Source: Citrobacter sp. RHB25-C09
Lineage (GTDB): Bacteria > Pseudomonadota > Gammaproteobacteria > Enterobacterales > Enterobacteriaceae
NCBI RefSeq assembly: GCF_013836145.1
Contig: NZ_CP057483.1
Span: 1,178,001 to 1,242,000 of the forward strand
Length of the DNA stretch: 64,000 nt
Direction: 5' to 3'
Numbering within the stretch: the stretch's first letter is position 1; the number at the start of each line of letters is the position of its first letter. Positions 1 through 10,104 of the stretch are shown in pieces. The notes below the pieces were generated by a model, which was given only the letters and a program-made list of their open reading frames with translations, was not told where the DNA came from and ran no database searches. The translations under genes were made by a program, and so were the position numbers.

Positions 1-723
<723 letters not shown>

Positions 724-738
724 TCTCTGTTCTGTGCA

Positions 739-828
739 CGCCTGATGGCGCTGCGCTTATCAGGCCTACGGGATTGGCACACTACGTTGATTCTGTAGGT
801 CGGATAAGACGCTTGCATAGCCATCCGA
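739..828. repeat. REP/BIME element after tig
   Basis: Two facing REP-like units: GCCTGATGGCGCTGCGCTTA with CAGGCCTAC at 740-769, and GTAGGTCGGATAAGAC with CCATCCGACA at about 796-828. Each can fold into an imperfect hairpin. This is a typical enteric extragenic palindrome in the tig-clpP gap. Confidence 0.85.
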
Positions 829-830
829 CA

Positions 831-868
831 AAAAAAACCGCTGAGTTTCGTACCAGCGGTTTTTTTTG
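831..868. terminator. Rho-independent terminator of tig
   Basis: The stem CCGCTG/CAGCGG has a 9-10 base loop, an A-tract before it and eight T after it, so it would work in both directions. It separates tig from the clpP promoter region. Confidence 0.85.
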
Positions 869-939
869 TCATGGCTTTTACCGGGAAGAGTACGAAAAAG
901 CGTTTTTCGTTGTTAGCGTTAAAGCAAAAGATTGTTATG

Positions 940-968
940 CTTGAATTATGGCGATGCCGTACCCATAA
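940..968 (+). promoter_or_regulatory. Sigma32-type heat-shock promoter of clpP
   Basis: CTTGAAT (940-946), a 14-base spacer and ACCCATAA (961-968) fit the sigma32 consensus CTTGAAA-N13-14-CCCCATNT. It lies 80 bases before the clpP ATG, and clpP is a known heat-shock gene. The transcript start is inferred. The rest of the 724-1048 gap holds the REP element and the tig terminator. Confidence 0.7.
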
Positions 969-1048
969 CAGAGGGACTAGCTGATAATCCGTCCAGAAGG
1001 TTACAATCGGTACAGCAGGTTTTATCATTTTTTATCCAGGAGACGGAA

Positions 1049-1672
1049 ATGTCATACAGCGGCGAACGAGATAATTTTGCACCCCATATGGCGCTGGTGC
1101 CGATGGTCATTGAACAGACCTCACGTGGTGAGCGCTCTTTTGATATTTTTTCTCGTCTTCTTAAGGAACGTGTTATTTTTCTGACCGGCCAGGTCGAAGA
1201 CCAGATGGCTAACCTGATCGTGGCGCAGATGCTGTTCCTGGAAGCGGAAAACCCAGAAAAAGATATCTATCTCTACATCAACTCCCCTGGCGGGGTGATT
1301 ACGGCGGGTATGTCTATTTATGACACCATGCAGTTTATCAAGCCAGACGTCAGCACCATCTGTATGGGCCAGGCGGCCTCGATGGGAGCATTCTTGTTGA
1401 CTGCCGGGGCAAAAGGTAAACGTTTTTGCCTGCCAAACTCCCGCGTCATGATCCACCAGCCTCTGGGCGGTTATCAGGGCCAGGCAACGGATATTGAAAT
1501 TCATGCCCGTGAAATCCTGAAGGTGAAAGGACGCATGAATGAACTTATGGCGCATCATACGGGTCAATCTCTTGAGCAGATTGAGCGTGATACAGAGCGC
1601 GATCGCTTCCTCTCTGCCTCCGAGGCAGTAGAGTACGGCTTAGTCGACTCGATTTTGACTCATCGTAATTGA
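1049..1672 (+). CDS. clpP: ATP-dependent Clp protease proteolytic subunit ClpP
   Basis: Serine peptidase that forms the two-heptamer barrel partnered with ClpX or ClpA hexamers. The 207 residues carry the catalytic triad Ser111 (in GQAASMGAF), His136 (VMIHQP) and Asp185, at the classical positions. The N-terminal 14 residues ([14 protein letters not shown]) match the self-cleaved propeptide. The reading frame is open upstream to an ATG at 932, but I chose 1049: it has AGGAGA 6-11 bases upstream, matches the family start, and the 932 codon lies before the sigma32-type promoter. clpX follows after 126 bases, and the two are known to be co-transcribed in E. coli. Confidence 0.99.
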   Translation: MSYSGERDNFAPHMALVPMVIEQTSRGERSFDIFSRLLKERVIFLTGQVEDQMANLIVAQMLFLEAENPEKDIYLYINSPGGVITAGMSIYDTMQFIKPDVSTICMGQAASMGAFLLTAGAKGKRFCLPNSRVMIHQPLGGYQGQATDIEIHAREILKVKGRMNELMAHHTGQSLEQIERDTERDRFLSASEAVEYGLVDSILTHRN

Positions 1673-1798
1673 TGCCCAGGGCGTAAGTGTGCCGCTATAC
1701 TTACCAGGGGCGGCACAACGCGATAAGCGAGTTGCGCCTGAGAATGGCATATTGCGTCGTCATGTGCGGCACAAAGAACAAAGAAGAGGTTTTTACTC

Positions 1799-3073
1799 AT
1801 GACAGATAAACGCAAAGATGGCTCGGGCAAACTGTTGTACTGCTCTTTTTGCGGCAAAAGCCAGCATGAAGTGCGTAAGCTCATTGCCGGCCCATCCGTG
1901 TATATCTGCGACGAATGTGTCGATTTATGTAACGACATCATCCGCGAAGAGATAAAAGAAGTGGCACCGCACCGTGAACGCAGTGCGTTGCCGACGCCAC
2001 ACGAAATTCGTAACCACCTTGGCGATTACGTCATTGGTCAGGAACAGGCGAAGAAAGTGCTGGCGGTTGCGGTTTATAACCACTACAAACGTCTGCGTAA
2101 CGGCGATACCAGCAACGGCGTCGAGTTAGGCAAGAGTAACATTCTGCTGATTGGCCCGACTGGTTCCGGTAAAACGTTACTGGCAGAAACGCTGGCGCGC
2201 CTGCTGGATGTTCCGTTCACCATGGCAGATGCCACCACGCTGACCGAAGCAGGTTACGTGGGTGAAGACGTCGAGAACATCATTCAGAAATTGCTGCAAA
2301 AATGCGATTACGATGTTCAGAAAGCGCAGCGTGGCATTGTCTATATCGACGAAATCGACAAGATTTCCCGTAAATCGGACAATCCGTCCATTACCCGTGA
2401 CGTTTCCGGTGAAGGCGTTCAGCAGGCACTGCTGAAACTGATCGAAGGGACCGTGGCTGCCGTTCCGCCGCAGGGTGGACGTAAGCATCCGCAGCAGGAG
2501 TTCTTGCAGGTGGATACCTCCAAGATCCTGTTTATCTGTGGTGGTGCTTTTGCCGGTCTGGACAAAGTGATTGCGAATCGTGTTGAAACCGGCTCTGGCA
2601 TTGGTTTTGGCGCGACGGTGAAAGCGAAATCTGACAAAGCCAGCGAAGGCGAACTGCTGTCGCAGGTTGAACCTGAAGATCTGATCAAATTTGGTTTGAT
2701 CCCTGAGTTTATCGGTCGTTTGCCGGTAGTGGCGACGCTGAACGAACTCAGCGAAGAAGCGCTGATTCAGATCCTTAAAGAGCCGAAAAACGCACTGACC
2801 AAACAGTATCAGGCGCTGTTTAACCTCGAAGGGGTGGATCTTGAGTTCCGCGACGAAGCGCTGGATGCGATCGCCAAGAAAGCGATGGCGCGTAAAACCG
2901 GTGCTCGTGGTCTGCGTTCCATCGTTGAAGCCGCTCTGCTTGATACCATGTACGATCTGCCTTCCATGGAAGACGTCGAGAAAGTGGTCATTGATGAGTC
3001 GGTGATTAACGGTCAAACCAAGCCGCTGCTGATTTACGGTAAGCCGGAAGCGCAACAGGCGTCTGGCGAATAA
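1799..3073 (+). CDS. clpX: ATP-dependent unfoldase ClpX
   Basis: AAA+ unfoldase that recognises tagged proteins such as ssrA-tagged ones and feeds them to ClpP. The 424 residues show the N-terminal zinc-binding domain (Cys15, Cys18, Cys37, Cys40), Walker A GPTGSGKT at 119-126, pore loop GYVG at 152-155, Walker B with Asp184-Glu185 (YIDEIDK), and the ClpP-docking IGF loop at 268-270. All are intact. The start is preceded by AAGAGGT. A strong terminator follows at 3101, separating the clpPX unit from lon. Confidence 0.99.
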   Translation: MTDKRKDGSGKLLYCSFCGKSQHEVRKLIAGPSVYICDECVDLCNDIIREEIKEVAPHRERSALPTPHEIRNHLGDYVIGQEQAKKVLAVAVYNHYKRLRNGDTSNGVELGKSNILLIGPTGSGKTLLAETLARLLDVPFTMADATTLTEAGYVGEDVENIIQKLLQKCDYDVQKAQRGIVYIDEIDKISRKSDNPSITRDVSGEGVQQALLKLIEGTVAAVPPQGGRKHPQQEFLQVDTSKILFICGGAFAGLDKVIANRVETGSGIGFGATVKAKSDKASEGELLSQVEPEDLIKFGLIPEFIGRLPVVATLNELSEEALIQILKEPKNALTKQYQALFNLEGVDLEFRDEALDAIAKKAMARKTGARGLRSIVEAALLDTMYDLPSMEDVEKVVIDESVINGQTKPLLIYGKPEAQQASGE

Positions 3074-3100
3074 TTAGCCAAAATATACAACTGGTTAATC

Positions 3101-3133
3101 AAAAAGGGGGGATTTTATCCCCCCTTTTATTTT
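3101..3133 (+). terminator. Rho-independent terminator after clpX
   Basis: Stem GGGGGGA/TCCCCCC with a short TTTTA loop, preceded by five A and followed by TTTTATTTTT. Confidence 0.9.
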
Positions 3134-3145
3134 TCCGTAAACATG

Positions 3146-3177
3146 GCGTTGAATGTGTGGGAAACATCCCCATATAC
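3146..3177 (+). promoter_or_regulatory. Sigma32 promoter of lon
   Basis: A GTTGAATG element at about 3148-3155 and CCCCATATA at 3168-3176 match the known layout of the E. coli lon heat-shock promoter, with a perfect CCCCAT -10 element. It lies about 80 bases before the lon ATG. Confidence 0.8.
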
Positions 3178-3256
3178 TGACATACATGTTAAAGGTTGCG
3201 TGAAGCACAGTCGCGCAGTCTGTTACCAGGCGGACACTAAACTAAGAGAGAGCTCT

Positions 3257-5611
3257 ATGAATCCTGAGCGTTCTGAACGCATTGAAATCCCCGTATTGCC
3301 GTTGCGCGATGTGGTGGTTTATCCGCACATGGTCATACCCTTATTCGTAGGGCGGGAAAAATCTATCCGTTGTCTGGAAGCGGCTATGGACCATGATAAA
3401 AAAATCATGCTGGTCGCCCAGAAAGAAGCATCAACGGATGAGCCGGGTGTAAACGATCTTTTCACCGTCGGGACCGTGGCCTCTATTCTACAAATGCTGA
3501 AGCTGCCTGATGGCACCGTTAAGGTGCTGGTTGAGGGGTTACAGCGTGCGCGCATTTCAGCGCTGTCTGATAACGGCGAACATTTTTCTGCTAAAGCGGA
3601 ATACCTTGATTCGCCAGCGATTGACGAACGCGAGCAGGAAGTGCTCGTGCGTACCGCGATCAGCCAGTTTGAAGGCTATATCAAGCTGAACAAAAAAATC
3701 CCACCGGAAGTGCTGACGTCGCTCAATAGCATCGACGACCCTGCACGTCTGGCGGACACCATCGCCGCGCACATGCCGCTGAAGCTGGCGGACAAACAGT
3801 CCGTGCTTGAGATGTCAGACGTGAATGAGCGTCTGGAATATCTGATGGCGATGATGGAATCAGAAATCGATCTGCTGCAGGTTGAGAAACGCATTCGCAA
3901 CCGCGTGAAAAAGCAGATGGAGAAATCCCAGCGTGAGTACTATCTGAATGAGCAAATGAAAGCGATTCAGAAAGAACTCGGGGAGATGGACGACGCACCG
4001 GACGAAAACGAAGCGCTGAAGCGTAAGATCGACGCGGCGAAAATGCCGAAAGAGGCAAAAGAGAAAGCGGAAGCAGAATTGCAGAAGCTGAAAATGATGT
4101 CTCCAATGTCGGCGGAAGCGACGGTGGTGCGCGGCTACATCGACTGGATGGTGCAGGTACCGTGGAATGCGCGGAGCAAGGTCAAAAAAGATCTGCGTCA
4201 GGCGCAGGAAATCCTCGACACCGACCACTATGGTCTGGAGCGCGTGAAAGACCGTATCCTTGAGTATCTCGCGGTACAAAGCCGTGTTAACAAAATCAAG
4301 GGACCGATCCTGTGTCTGGTAGGGCCGCCGGGGGTGGGTAAAACATCTCTGGGTCAGTCCATCGCCAAAGCGACCGGGCGTAAGTACATCCGTATGGCGC
4401 TTGGCGGCGTACGTGATGAAGCGGAAATTCGCGGTCACCGCCGGACGTACATCGGCTCTATGCCGGGTAAACTGATTCAAAAAATGGCGAAAGTGGGCGT
4501 AAAAAACCCACTGTTCCTGCTCGATGAGATCGACAAAATGTCTTCTGACATGCGTGGCGATCCGGCGTCAGCCCTGCTTGAAGTGCTGGATCCTGAGCAG
4601 AACGTGGCCTTCAGCGATCACTATCTGGAAGTGGACTACGATCTCAGCGACGTGATGTTTGTTGCGACGTCCAACTCCATGAACATTCCGGCACCGCTGC
4701 TGGATCGTATGGAAGTGATTCGCCTGTCTGGCTATACCGAAGATGAGAAACTGAACATCGCGAAACGCCATCTGCTGCCGAAGCAGATCGAACGTAACGC
4801 GCTGAAAAAAGGCGAGTTAACGGTCGACGATAGCGCCATTATCGGGATTATCCGTTATTACACCCGTGAGGCGGGCGTGCGTAGTCTGGAGCGTGAAATC
4901 TCCAAACTTTGCCGTAAAGCGGTGAAGCAGTTGCTGCTGGATAAATCGCTGAAACACATTGTCATTAATGGTGAAAACCTGCATGACTACCTCGGCGTAC
5001 AGCGCTTTGACTATGGTCGCGCGGATAACGAGAATCGCGTAGGTCAGGTTACCGGTCTGGCGTGGACAGAAGTGGGCGGCGACCTGCTGACCATCGAAAC
5101 CGCCTGTGTACCGGGTAAAGGCAAGTTGACCTATACCGGGTCTCTCGGTGAAGTGATGCAGGAGTCTATTCAGGCTGCGCTGACCGTGGTGCGCGCGCGC
5201 GCGGAAAAACTGGGTATTAATCCCGATTTTTACGAGAAACGCGACATTCACGTTCACGTACCGGAAGGGGCGACGCCAAAAGACGGTCCGAGCGCCGGTA
5301 TAGCCATGTGTACTGCGCTGGTTTCTTGCCTGACCGGTAACCCGGTTCGCGCCGATGTGGCGATGACGGGTGAAATTACCCTGCGTGGTCAGGTGCTGCC
5401 GATCGGTGGTTTGAAAGAAAAACTGCTGGCCGCACACCGTGGCGGTATCAAAACGGTCTTAATTCCTGATGAAAATAAACGTGACCTGGAAGAGATTCCG
5501 GATAACGTGATTGCCGATCTGGACATTCATCCGGTGAAACGTATTGAAGAGGTTTTGACCCTCGCTTTGCAAAATGAGCCGTCAGGAATGCAGGTTGTGA
5601 CCGCAAAATAG
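3257..5611 (+). CDS. lon: ATP-dependent protease Lon
   Basis: Cytosolic AAA+ serine protease that degrades misfolded proteins and regulators such as SulA, RcsA and antitoxins. The 784 residues comprise an N-terminal substrate-binding domain, a coiled-coil region (about 210-300), the AAA+ module with Walker A GPPGVGKT near 356-363 and Walker B FLLDEIDK, and a C-terminal protease domain with Ser679 in PKDGPSAG and the dyad Lys722 in GGLKEKLL. The frame is open to an ATG at 3143, but that would start upstream of the sigma32 promoter. The ATG at 3257, after AAGAGAGAG, gives the exact family length. hupB follows, as in E. coli. Confidence 0.99.
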   Translation: MNPERSERIEIPVLPLRDVVVYPHMVIPLFVGREKSIRCLEAAMDHDKKIMLVAQKEASTDEPGVNDLFTVGTVASILQMLKLPDGTVKVLVEGLQRARISALSDNGEHFSAKAEYLDSPAIDEREQEVLVRTAISQFEGYIKLNKKIPPEVLTSLNSIDDPARLADTIAAHMPLKLADKQSVLEMSDVNERLEYLMAMMESEIDLLQVEKRIRNRVKKQMEKSQREYYLNEQMKAIQKELGEMDDAPDENEALKRKIDAAKMPKEAKEKAEAELQKLKMMSPMSAEATVVRGYIDWMVQVPWNARSKVKKDLRQAQEILDTDHYGLERVKDRILEYLAVQSRVNKIKGPILCLVGPPGVGKTSLGQSIAKATGRKYIRMALGGVRDEAEIRGHRRTYIGSMPGKLIQKMAKVGVKNPLFLLDEIDKMSSDMRGDPASALLEVLDPEQNVAFSDHYLEVDYDLSDVMFVATSNSMNIPAPLLDRMEVIRLSGYTEDEKLNIAKRHLLPKQIERNALKKGELTVDDSAIIGIIRYYTREAGVRSLEREISKLCRKAVKQLLLDKSLKHIVINGENLHDYLGVQRFDYGRADNENRVGQVTGLAWTEVGGDLLTIETACVPGKGKLTYTGSLGEVMQESIQAALTVVRARAEKLGINPDFYEKRDIHVHVPEGATPKDGPSAGIAMCTALVSCLTGNPVRADVAMTGEITLRGQVLPIGGLKEKLLAAHRGGIKTVLIPDENKRDLEEIPDNVIADLDIHPVKRIEEVLTLALQNEPSGMQVVTAK

Positions 5612-5643
5612 TGACCTCGCGCAAAGACCACTAATAAAAACAG

Positions 5644-5680
5644 GGCTGGCAGGCCATTTCGTACTTGCCAGCCTTTTTTT
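5644..5680 (+). terminator. Rho-independent terminator of lon
   Basis: Stem GGCTGGCA/TGCCAGCC with a 14-base loop, followed by seven T. Confidence 0.9.
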
Positions 5681-5819
5681 GTATGGCTAATTTAGATGTC
5701 GGATCGGGTCTGCCACCATTAAGGGGTGTTGTAAGGGCATGGCAGGCCTGATATAACTGCTGCGCGGTCGCACTTTGAAGGATTGCGGTGCGATATAAAT
5801 TATAATGAGGAAAAGAAGA

Positions 5820-6092
5820 GTGAATAAATCTCAACTGATTGACAAAATTGCTGCAGGGGCTGATATCTCTAAGGCTGCGGCTGGCCGTGCGTTAGATGCT
5901 ATTATTGCTTCTGTTACTGAATCTCTGAAAGAAGGGGATGACGTTGCGCTGGTAGGTTTTGGTACTTTTGCTGTTAAAGAGCGTGCTGCCCGTACTGGTC
6001 GCAACCCGCAGACAGGCAAAGAGATCACCATCGCCGCTGCAAAAGTACCGAGCTTCCGTGCAGGTAAAGCACTGAAAGACGCGGTAAACTAA
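5820..6092 (+). CDS. hupB: Nucleoid protein HU, beta subunit
   Basis: Small basic DNA-bending protein, a dimer partner of HU-alpha, that shapes the nucleoid and assists replication, repair and transcription. The 90 residues match HU-beta along the whole length, including the beta-arm tip RNPQTG with Pro63, which intercalates into DNA. The true start is a GTG at 5820 giving [10 protein letters not shown]. The in-frame ATG at 5805 would add five basic residues (MRKRR) unknown in the family, and GAGG at 5807-5810 is the ribosome-binding site for the GTG. It stands alone between two terminators. Confidence 0.98.
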
Positions 6093-6127
6093 GCGTGCTT
6101 CCCCTCCGGGGATGGGACGTAGTACAA

Positions 6128-6156
6128 GGGCGCATCAATTGATGTGCCTTTTTTTA
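6128..6156 (+). terminator. Rho-independent terminator of hupB
   Basis: Palindromic stem GGCGCATCAA/TTGATGTGCC with one G.T wobble, followed by TTTTTTT. Confidence 0.88.
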
Positions 6157-6346
6157 TTATTGAACCGATTTTCTACAGGTTGTGGGCTGACAATCACCCC
6201 TGTTTCTTGTCACAATAGGCGCTTTCCGCGCAGCGTTCAGGAAACGCTATGCTGCGTGAAGTTTATATGCACAAAATCGTTCAGGTTGCGTCGAGCAATC
6301 TTGAGGACAACGTGTATAGTCACCTACAGCGGAGTGTGGTCACACT

Positions 6347-8215
6347 ATGATGGACAGCTTACGCACGGCTGCTAACAGTCTCGTGCTCAAGATTATCTTC
6401 GGGATCATTATCGTGTCGTTCATTTTGACCGGCGTGAGTGGTTACCTGATTGGCGGAGGCAAGAACTACGCCGCAAAAATCAATGGCCAGGAAATCAGCC
6501 GTGGGCAGTTTGAGAATGCGTTCAACAGCGAACGTAACCGCATGCAGCAACAGCTGGGCGAACAATTCTCTGAACTCGCTGCAAATGAAGGCTATATGAA
6601 AACCCTGCGCCAGCAGACGCTGAATCGTTTGATTGACGAAGCGCTGCTCGATCAATACGCGCATGAGCTCAAGCTGGGCATTAGCGACGAGCAGGTTAAA
6701 CAGGCCATCTTCTCGACTCCTGCTTTCCAGGTTGACGGTAAGTTCGATAACAGCCGTTATAACGCGATTATCGGCCAGATGCGAATGACGCCTGACCAGT
6801 ATGCTCAGGCGCTGCGTAATCAGCTGACCACGCAGCAATTGATCAGCGCCGTTGCTGGTACTGAATTCATGCTCAAAGGCGAGACGGATGAACTGGCGGC
6901 GCTGGTGTCACAACAGCGCGTTGTGCGTGAAGCCACTATTGATGTCAATGCGCTGGCGGCAAAGCAGCAGGTGACCGACCAGGACATTACCGCGTACTAC
7001 GACCAGCATAAAAATAGCTTTATGACGCCAGAGCAGTTCCGCGTCAGCTATATCGCGCTGGACGCGGCGGCAATGCAAAAACCAGTCAGTGATGCAGACA
7101 TCCAGTCTTATTATGACCAGCATCAGGATCAGTTCACTCAACCGCAGCGTAACCGTTACAGCATCATCCAGACTAAAACGGAAGATGAAGCTGAAGCGGT
7201 GTTAGAGGCGCTGAACAAAGGCGGCGATTTTGCCACTCTGGCAAAAGAGAAATCTGCTGACATTATCTCTGCGCGTAACGGCGGTGATATGGGCTGGCTG
7301 GAAGAGGCTACCACGCCGGATGAACTGAAAAACGCCGGTTTGAAAGAGAAAGGTCAACTTTCTGGTGTGATTAAATCATCCGTGGGTTTCCTCATTGCTC
7401 GCCTGGACGACGTTCAGCCTGCGAAGGTGAAGCCGCTGAGCGAAGCTCGTGATGACATCGCCGCAAAAGTAAAACAGGAAAAAGCGCTGGATGCCTACTT
7501 TGCGTTGCAGCAGAAGGTCAGTGACGCCGCGAATAACGATACGGAATCTCTGGCGGGTGTAGAACAGGTAGCCGGAATGAAGGCAGTAGAAACCGACTGG
7601 TTTAGCCGTGACAGCCTGCCGAAGGAACTGGATTTCAAACCGATATCTGACGCCATTTTTGAGGGCGCGCTGCTAGGTGAAAACGGTACACCGGGTAGAA
7701 ACTCCGATATCATCACTGTTGATGGCGACCGTGCGTTTGTGCTGCGTATCAGCGAGCATAAAGCCGAAGCGGTTAAGCCCCTGGCTGAAGTGAAAGATCA
7801 GGTTGCTGCACAGGTGAAACACAACAAAGCGGAGCAGCAGGCAAAACTGGATGCTGAAAAGCTGCTGGTTGAGTTGAAAGCCGGAAAAGGCCAGGAAGCG
7901 ATGAAAGCGCTCGGTCTGAGTTTTGGCGAGTCCAAAACCCTGAGCCGTTCAGGTCAGGATCCTGTGAGCCAGGCAGCCTTCGGTCTGAGCCTGCCGGCAA
8001 AAGATAAGCCGAGCTACGGCATTGCCAGCGATATGCAGGGCAATGTGGTTGTGCTGGCGCTGGACGATGTGAAAGCGGGTTCCATGCCGGAAGATCAGAA
8101 AAAAGCGATGGTGCAGGGCATTACCCAGAACAATGCACAGATTGTCTTCGAAGCGCTGATGAGCAACCTGCGTAAAGCCGCGAAGATTGAAATGGGCGAC
8201 GCACTGGAGCAGTAA
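6347..8215 (+). CDS. ppiD: Periplasmic folding chaperone PpiD
   Basis: Inner-membrane-anchored parvulin-like chaperone near the SecYEG translocon, acting on newly exported proteins. The 622 residues have a short cytosolic N-terminus and a single membrane anchor (about 13-35, LVLKIIFGIIIVSFILTG). Next come a SurA-like helical chaperone region, one parvulin domain (about 265-360, with GGDMGWL and KSSVGFLIARL), and a C-terminal helical region. The protein is one residue shorter than in E. coli. It follows hupB with its own leader, and ybaV follows after a terminator. Parvulin isomerase activity of PpiD is known to be weak or absent, so it is best called a chaperone. Confidence 0.97.
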   Translation: MMDSLRTAANSLVLKIIFGIIIVSFILTGVSGYLIGGGKNYAAKINGQEISRGQFENAFNSERNRMQQQLGEQFSELAANEGYMKTLRQQTLNRLIDEALLDQYAHELKLGISDEQVKQAIFSTPAFQVDGKFDNSRYNAIIGQMRMTPDQYAQALRNQLTTQQLISAVAGTEFMLKGETDELAALVSQQRVVREATIDVNALAAKQQVTDQDITAYYDQHKNSFMTPEQFRVSYIALDAAAMQKPVSDADIQSYYDQHQDQFTQPQRNRYSIIQTKTEDEAEAVLEALNKGGDFATLAKEKSADIISARNGGDMGWLEEATTPDELKNAGLKEKGQLSGVIKSSVGFLIARLDDVQPAKVKPLSEARDDIAAKVKQEKALDAYFALQQKVSDAANNDTESLAGVEQVAGMKAVETDWFSRDSLPKELDFKPISDAIFEGALLGENGTPGRNSDIITVDGDRAFVLRISEHKAEAVKPLAEVKDQVAAQVKHNKAEQQAKLDAEKLLVELKAGKGQEAMKALGLSFGESKTLSRSGQDPVSQAAFGLSLPAKDKPSYGIASDMQGNVVVLALDDVKAGSMPEDQKKAMVQGITQNNAQIVFEALMSNLRKAAKIEMGDALEQ

Positions 8216-8260
8216 TCGTCGAGACGCCTCGCAATTCATTGCACAAAAGTTGTAACGCAT

Positions 8261-8284
8261 AAAGGCCGCTTTCGCGGCCTTTTC
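8261..8284 (+). terminator. Rho-independent terminator of ppiD
   Basis: AAAGGCCGC, a TTTC loop, then GCGGCCTTTT. Confidence 0.88.
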
Positions 8285-8293
8285 CATTTCTAA

Positions 8294-8740
<447 letters not shown>

Positions 8741-8774
8741 TAACTTGCACAGTGGCAGAAATTTGCCAGACTTG

Positions 8775-8791
8775 GAGAGGTCATACCAGTT
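8775..8791 (+). promoter_or_regulatory. Candidate FadR operator of fadM
   Basis: Read on the minus strand, the 17-mer AACTGGTATGACCTCTC matches the core of the FadR consensus (AnCTGGTCCGACCAGnT) at most positions. It lies 54 bases before fadM. FadR and fatty-acid control of fadM is known in E. coli; occupancy here is inferred. Confidence 0.6.
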
Positions 8792-8844
8792 TTGATCTCT
8801 CCACTTAAGTCTGACTAATAAAAACAATGTAAGGTTCTTGCGCT

Positions 8845-9243
8845 ATGCAAACACAAATCAAAGTTCGTGGTTATCATCTTGATGTCTACCAGCATGTGAA
8901 TAACGCTCGTTATCTGGAGTTCCTGGAGGAGGCGCGTTGGGACGGGCTGGAAAGCAGTGACAGTTTTCAGTGGATGGTTGCCCGCAACATCGCCTTTGTG
9001 GTGGTGAACATCAATATTAACTATCGCCGCCCAGCCGTACTGAGCGACGTGTTGACCGTCACCAGTCAGGTTCAACAGCTAAACGGGAAAAGCGGTATTT
9101 TAAGCCAGGTTATCACCCTTGAACCGGAAGGGCAGGTGGTGGCTGATGCGCTGATCACGTTCGTCTGTATTGATTTAAAATCGCAGAAAGCGCTGGCGCT
9201 GGAAGGGGAATTACGCGAAAAGTTAGAACAAATGGTGAAGTAG
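8845..9243 (+). CDS. fadM: Long-chain acyl-CoA thioesterase FadM (YbaW)
   Basis: Hotdog-fold thioesterase III that hydrolyses long-chain acyl-CoAs, including awkward unsaturated beta-oxidation intermediates such as tetradecadienoyl-CoA. The 132 residues show the 4HBT motif near the N-terminus, DVYQHVNNARYLEF with catalytic-type Asp13, followed by the hotdog helix and beta strands. There is no signal peptide, so it is cytosolic. The TAAGG leader provides the ribosome-binding site. A FadR-like operator lies upstream and a REP element follows, before the convergent queC. Confidence 0.95.
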   Translation: MQTQIKVRGYHLDVYQHVNNARYLEFLEEARWDGLESSDSFQWMVARNIAFVVVNININYRRPAVLSDVLTVTSQVQQLNGKSGILSQVITLEPEGQVVADALITFVCIDLKSQKALALEGELREKLEQMVK

Positions 9244-9250
9244 TGGAAAT

Positions 9251-9335
9251 TGCCTGATGGCGCTTCGCTTATCAGGCCTACAGCCTAAATGGAATGGGTA
9301 GGCCGGATAATGCGTGCGCGCCGCCATCCGGCAAA
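9251..9335. repeat. REP/BIME element between fadM and queC
   Basis: Two facing units: TGCCTGATGGCGCTTCGCTT with ATCAGGCCTAC, and GTAGGCCGGATAATGCG with CGCCATCCGGCA. It sits between convergent genes. Confidence 0.88.
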
Positions 9336-9345
9336 ACCAACCTGA

Positions 9346-10041
9346 TTACATCAATCCGGTTTTTTGCTTCATTGCCGCCATCACCGCCGGTTTATTTGCC
9401 AGATAGTGATTCAGTCCGTTAGCGCGCAGGTGACAGGCGGCACATTGACCACAACCATCGCCCTTAATGCCGTTATAGCAGGTCAGGGTCTCTTCCCGTA
9501 TCAGATCCAGCTTGCCCCAGTAGTCGGCCAGCGCCCAGGTTTCCGCTTTATCAAGCCACATCAGCGGCGTTTCAAAGCGGATATCTTTGGCCATACCCAG
9601 ACTAACGGCGTGATTTAGCGCTTTTACAAACTCATCGCGACAGTCGGGGTAACCGGAAAAATCAGTTTCGCAGACGCCGGTAATTACCGCTTCCGCCTTG
9701 ACCTGGTAAGCATAAATAGCCGCCAGCGTCAGGAACAGAATGTTACGTCCGGGAACAAACGTATTAGGAATGCCGTCGGCATCGGGTTCATAGTCTGGTA
9801 CCGGAATGCTGTCACGGGTCAGGCTACTGACGGCCAGTTCACTCAGTAGCGTCACGTCCAACACTTTATGCGCACGTGCGCCCAGTCTGAGGGCCAGATC
9901 CCGTGCAACCTCAATCTCAGCGCGATGACGCTGACCATAATCAAAGGTCACGCAATGCACTTCATCATAATGATGCAGCGCCTGCGCCAGACAGGTGGTG
10001 GAGTCCTGGCCTCCACTGAATACTACGACGGCACGTTTCAT
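9346..10041 (-). CDS. queC: 7-cyano-7-deazaguanine (preQ0) synthase QueC
   Basis: ATP-dependent enzyme converting 7-carboxy-7-deazaguanine to preQ0 in queuosine tRNA-modification synthesis. The 231 residues have the PP-loop motif SGGQDSTT at 9-16 and the C-terminal zinc site Cys188, Cys197, Cys200, Cys203 ([16 protein letters not shown]). The ATG at 10041 gives [11 protein letters not shown] and the usual length. An in-frame upstream ATG at 10062 adds seven residues without family support. ybaE lies 63 bases upstream on the same strand. Confidence 0.98.
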   Translation of the reverse strand: MKRAVVVFSGGQDSTTCLAQALHHYDEVHCVTFDYGQRHRAEIEVARDLALRLGARAHKVLDVTLLSELAVSSLTRDSIPVPDYEPDADGIPNTFVPGRNILFLTLAAIYAYQVKAEAVITGVCETDFSGYPDCRDEFVKALNHAVSLGMAKDIRFETPLMWLDKAETWALADYWGKLDLIREETLTCYNGIKGDGCGQCAACHLRANGLNHYLANKPAVMAAMKQKTGLM

Positions 10042-10104
10042 GGTTATTCCGTAAATCGACAAAAACGCTATGTTAGCGTCTGGGCAGCGCGCCGACCAGC
10101 TCCT

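Noticed and set aside
2177..3055. Long open frame of 292 codons antisense to clpX
   Set aside because: It mirrors codon structure of clpX, has a low-complexity Phe/Arg/Gln composition, and no ribosome-binding site or known family.
3860..4480. 206-codon frame antisense to lon
   Set aside because: Shadow of a highly conserved gene with biased third bases; the product looks like reversed-strand noise (Phe/Arg/His-rich).
6112..6375. 87-codon plus-strand frame between hupB and ppiD
   Set aside because: It begins inside the hupB terminator and runs into the ppiD start; composition is not protein-like.
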